Of a DNA stretch of 64,000 bases, positions 59,841 to 64,000 are shown piece by piece. The notes beneath the pieces were generated by a model. It had not been told where the DNA came from, ran no database searches, and was given only the letters and a program-made list of their open reading frames with translations. The stretch is from assembly GCA_904063045.1 (NCBI GenBank), contig CAJFCJ010000015.1, forward strand, positions 744,001 to 808,000, in the 5' to 3' direction. Every line of letters starts with the position of its first letter. Position 1 is the stretch's first letter. A program made the translations under genes and the position numbers. The stretch is from Dimorphilus gyrociliatus (taxonomy: Eukaryota > Annelida > Polychaeta > Dinophilidae).

Positions 59841-62800
59841 TTACAGTACATCTAGTCCACTGCTTCTTTCATCTTCTTCTTCGTCGTCGTCGTCGTCATC
59901 GTCGTCGTCGTCGTCGTCCTCATCATTTGCATCCGTGGAGGTAGTTTCGACAGGAAATTTCGATAGAATATTTTGAATTAGGCTTCGTACGCTTTTTAAT
60001 TCTGCGTCCTTTGCCGATTCTTTTCTCTTTTTAACTTCTGGCTCGTCATCTTTACTTTCGCGCCTTCTGGGTGGAGATAGAGAATTATGATCACTACTAG
60101 ATGAAGATGTTTTACGCCTCTTCCGCGGAACTTCCGTTTCTGTCAGAGAATCTAAGATAAAAAAAAACAGATTAGTATTTACATTAGTATTTTAGTAAAA
60201 TAGAATTTTAGTACCTTTCTCTTCATCCGTTTCGTCAGCCGAGCTATTTTCAGATTTTTCATAAAATAGATAATCTAATTTTCTAATGGCGTCAATTAAA
60301 TCGACAGGAAATATATTATCTTTATTCACTTGCGTTCTTTCCAGAACAGATAAGATAAGATCAATGGCTCTGACGTCACCTTCAATGTGGAGTAAATCAG
60401 ATAGCTCGATACGGTTACGTGCGGCTATCGCCATTATTTTAGGCATATACTCATCCAGTAGAGTAGGCTTCCTTTCAAACATGGGTTTGATAAATTCGTA
60501 AAGTACCACTTTGCAGAAATCGTAAATGGGTGGTAAAGCAAGGGATTTCGGATATTTACAGAGAACCAAAAATAAATAATCGGTTACTTCTATATCACAC
60601 AATCGTAATTGTTTCATAGCCATTTCACTAGCGTTTGATGAAGATTTAAAAATATCTCTCCAAACTCTTGCATAGGTTGTAGAGTGAAGTGGTGCACCAT
60701 CACATCCAGCTAAGCTACTCAATCTAGCTACCTCCTTAGTTAGACAACTTGCATTAATTGCGACTCGAACCAACAAGTCCATAACTGAATAGAATGATTC
60801 AAAATACTGCTCTAATTTTGCGTCGTACTCTTTATCTAAGCCTTTTTCTGCTTCTAAATACTTTGGACAGAATCTCATGGCAAAATGTGCTCTAACAGTA
60901 CGCTTTTCTTGACCTTTAAACGTTCTAGATGGCCAATATTGACCCATTGGTGGGTGAGGCTGTGGTAATTTTTCCATTTCTTTTAGTAGGACGCTCGTCA
61001 TTTGCTTAACAGCTTCTACTTGATAGTTCAATAGCATCTGTTTAAGAACGCTGATTGTAGCTGATCGTAATTCATGAGAGGCGTGAGCATTCAACAAAGT
61101 GACCAAGCGCGGTAGAATATCAGCGTTTTGAGGCCATTTTCGATGAATCCTTGAATTTTTGAAAGAGTGCGTATGTGCAATCTTCAATAATGGCTCCAGA
61201 CATTCTAAAACGTCTATTAAATCGGGTAGGACGTTACAGGCAGTTGCTTCGTAGTACATCTTATGTAGAGAGCAAATACTTTGAAACAATTTGGGTATAG
61301 CTTGATTTTCGACAGCTAAGATTTTTTCCCTATCCGTATGTACCAAAGTTCTTATGACAAAAGTTATAACAGACCAATGACAACAAGGATCAATCTTTTC
61401 AATCAATTGCTTAGCACAATCTTCTCTAAATCGATTAACATCTTCGATATCTTCTTCGGTATATTCTGGATATTTTGAACCCAAGAAACGCATGATTTCA
61501 TGTAATTCATTTATGGTTCTTGCATATTTAGCTGGATAAGGTAAAATATTTTTGAAAGCCCAAGCTAGATTTTCATGAAAGGCTAAGTGTCTAGCAAACT
61601 TCCTTGAATGTTTGCAACACATTCGAAGAAGCCCGTAGAAGGTGGGTAAAGATGAAGCATTGTAACGAATCGTCTCTGGATCTTCGTGATCGGCCAGAAT
61701 ATAATTAAATGGAATATTTTTAACAAATGTTTCACAGTCAGTTAATGTTTGAAGATTATCAGTACAATCAACGCATGCATTATGAAGGAATTGAAATATT
61801 CCTTGTTTTGTCATAGAGCAGGAACAAGATGCTTGAGGATTATTTGAATTGTGGGTTAATCGGGGATAATAGATATTCCATGCTTCTATTAGGTAATTTT
61901 TGCATATCATTTGTTCGGCTTTCGAAAATAACAGCATTGCTATGGCGTTAAAATAGTTGTTTAACAAATTAGCGCCGTGAGAGACGGGGTCGTAATATTT
62001 ATTAACATCTGATAGAAGAGATAAAGCGTATTCCAAAACGTCATGAAGTTCTTTGCGAATTTCTTGTGGTAGATTTACGTCTCTCAACAAGGCGAAATTA
62101 TGAATTATCCTATGAACAGTCTTTGGTGATAAAGGAGATGGGAATGAACTATATCGATATTGATGCAATGGCGCCAGCCTTATAAATAGACAGTACGCAA
62201 AATTTCTAACCTTCAAATCAGGATTTATAACCAAATAATTCCAAACCCAATCCGACATTCTATTTTTAACGAATAATCTAATAGTTTCAATTTTTGGCAC
62301 CATTTCACCGAACCACTCAAGTACATGTATGGGGCTTTCTGATAACTTTGACCATAAAACATTTTGGACAGCCGCCTCACACTCTTCCTGTTCAGATAAT
62401 AAGCTTAACATTTTTGAAAAAGGGCCAGAAATTCTTTGTTTCATTCCTGTCATTCCGTTTACTAATGTTTTTATTACCCGGTTTACGAGGTCTTCGTCAC
62501 CCTGAACCAAAGACAAGATCAATTTTAAAATATGCCGACCGTTTGCCCCATCTCTGATAACTCGGCTTAAAAATATGAAATCCTCTTGGTAAAGTGCTTT
62601 AGTATCGCTATCGGTTAGGGTTAGTTGAGAGTCTAATTCTTCGCGGCTATCGTCGACGAGCATCACAGTTAAAAGAACCATATTATCTAGAGAGGATAAT
62701 CGCTCTCGTTCATCTTCTTCGTCATCGTCCTCATCACTAGAATGTACTTCCATAATATCTGGCGAGATTAGTGGCAAATTTGGTCCTATAATGTCGTTGG

Positions 62801-64000
62801 AAGGCTTCTTTGTTGCCCTTTGAGCTGATCTTCTCAAGTAAAAATCAACGCAGTGAGAAATTGCGCAATTTTTCCTCATAAATTCTGCTTCTATAGGCCC
62901 AAGACGAACAAAATCGATAACCAAAGCAAAATATTGGCTCATATGTTTGCAATAAGTAGCATTTTTTACGTGTAATAATTCTAAAAGACTAAGTAGGAAT
63001 TTCGCTAAATTTGATTCTCTGTCATCTGAAGATATTAAACGTTGTTCAGGCATTTTAGCAACATGAACGACAAGTCTTTGAAATATTTCCCTAGTGATAT
63101 TGTTCGGACATTTTAATAAAATTTGCTTAGGCCACCTCATATCATCTTCAACAAGAGTAACAAAAAACCAATCCGATGTTTGCAAGCTCCTCGTTAAATG
63201 TGAGCTCAAAGCTTCTACCCATTTCATCATGTAGGTCTTTTCCCTTGCGTGTAGAAGAATATCCATTACAAAAGTACATAATAAACGAGCAAGAGATATG
63301 TTTAATTTTGTGCTAGATGGAATAGTATGAGCAACAGTCGTGCACATATCTTGTACAAATTGAAAGTATCGAGTATCAAACAAATGCTTTTCTCTTAAAA
63401 ATTTCATGTTATCTTCCCAGATCCAATCGGCCAGCTCAGAGCTTAGTTCAACTTGACACTTTTCAACTGGAGCATTCGGTAGAATACGTTCATAAAATAG
63501 CATATAAGCGCTATTTGATTTTTCGTATGATAGATCCATATATTTTTCATGTACGGAGTCATATGTCTTACTAGTCATATGACCACCAAAGCATTCGCTT
63601 GCCATATGTGCTTGATCCCATGGTTTTACTTCGGAATCGTTAAACATAAACCAAGCAGGAGATGATGGATATAAGTTGCTTTCGTCGCTTTTTTCTCTAC
63701 ATTTATCTCTGATAAATGAGTAATAATGACCTCCTTCAGCATTTCCCGTATGAACAGTTACTCCAACTAGCTCAAATTCAAAATTTTCAGTATCTAATGG
63801 ATGTCCATCGTTTTCACCAGTTGTTGAATTCATTAAATTACATTCCATGTATCTAGACATATCCATTTTCATCGGAAATGAGAAATGAGTATTTATCTTT
63901 TCTTTAGTCATCGTTAACATATTAAATGTATATCGCATTATGTTAAAGCATAAGTATCTAGGCAGGGTTCTAAAACAAGCTCGCTTTTCCGCCCTTACTT
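59841..64000 (-). CDS. USP34: Ubiquitin carboxyl-terminal hydrolase 34, C-terminal part
   Basis: Very large deubiquitinase implicated in Wnt/axin and DNA damage signalling. The window holds the last part only; the frame continues beyond 64000 on the minus strand (VRAEKRACFRTLPRYL reads into the edge). The main exon runs to about 60214 and the last exon is 60151-59841. Seen are the end of the USP catalytic domain (INTHFSFPMKMD; the catalytic His in NAEGGHYYSFI; FNDSEVKPWD; ASECFGGHMTSKTYDSV; AYMLFYER). About 1,000 residues of helical repeat-like sequence follow (NYILADHEDPETI, YYEATACNVLPDL), characteristic of USP34. The last exon encodes a basic NLS-like stretch (PRKRRK) then a long Asp/Glu run made of GAC/GAT codons. 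The catalytic Cys box is off the edge. Confidence 0.93.
59878..59934. repeat. Coding trinucleotide microsatellite encoding poly-Asp/Glu
   Basis: Runs of GTC/GTT triplets on the plus strand, which read as a poly-aspartate tract in the last exon of USP34. Slippage-prone. Confidence 0.85.

Overview
The window is nuclear DNA from an invertebrate bilaterian with a very compact, AT-rich genome. Introns are canonical GT-AG and mostly 50-100 nt, intergenic gaps are often only 150-600 bp, and several large proteins are encoded in one or two exons. The gene content is purely animal: a cytoplasmic creatine kinase, animal fatty acid synthase, KAT2, G9a/GLP, USP34 and GATOR1 NPRL3. The creatine kinase, the universal stress protein and the compact structure would suit a small lophotrochozoan, for example an annelid such as Dimorphilus. 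That species-level guess is inference, not something the sequence proves.

Layout, left to right: the 3' part of RNA polymerase I subunit POLR1B (+); an intronless creatine kinase (-); an orphan membrane-anchored P-loop ATPase (-); a MIEAP/SPATA18-like mitochondrial quality-control gene (-); about 3 kb with no recognisable gene but an odd G-rich patch; a large HELZ2-like helicase/RNB nuclease/helicase gene (-); divergently from it, fatty acid synthase (+); a coiled-coil/death-domain protein (+); a universal stress protein (-); CtIP/RBBP8 (+); a lipid phosphate phosphatase (+); GNPNAT1 (-); NPRL3 (+); KAT2/GCN5/PCAF (-); a G9a/GLP homologue with a degenerate SET domain (-); a secreted haem peroxidase (+); DHX9 (-); a C6orf136-like protein (+); and the C-terminal half of USP34 (-), running off the right edge.

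The genes are mostly unrelated housekeeping functions: rRNA transcription, energy buffering, lipid synthesis, chromatin, DNA repair, nutrient sensing and RNA surveillance. They are packed as head-to-head and tail-to-tail pairs, with no operon logic visible. The most unusual points are the G9a/GLP homologue that seems to have lost its methyltransferase motifs and post-SET zinc site, a ubiquitin-interacting motif embedded in CtIP, and the orphan ATPase. All exon joins were read by eye from splice sites and reading-frame continuity. No database search or alignment was run, so family comparisons are from general knowledge of those proteins.
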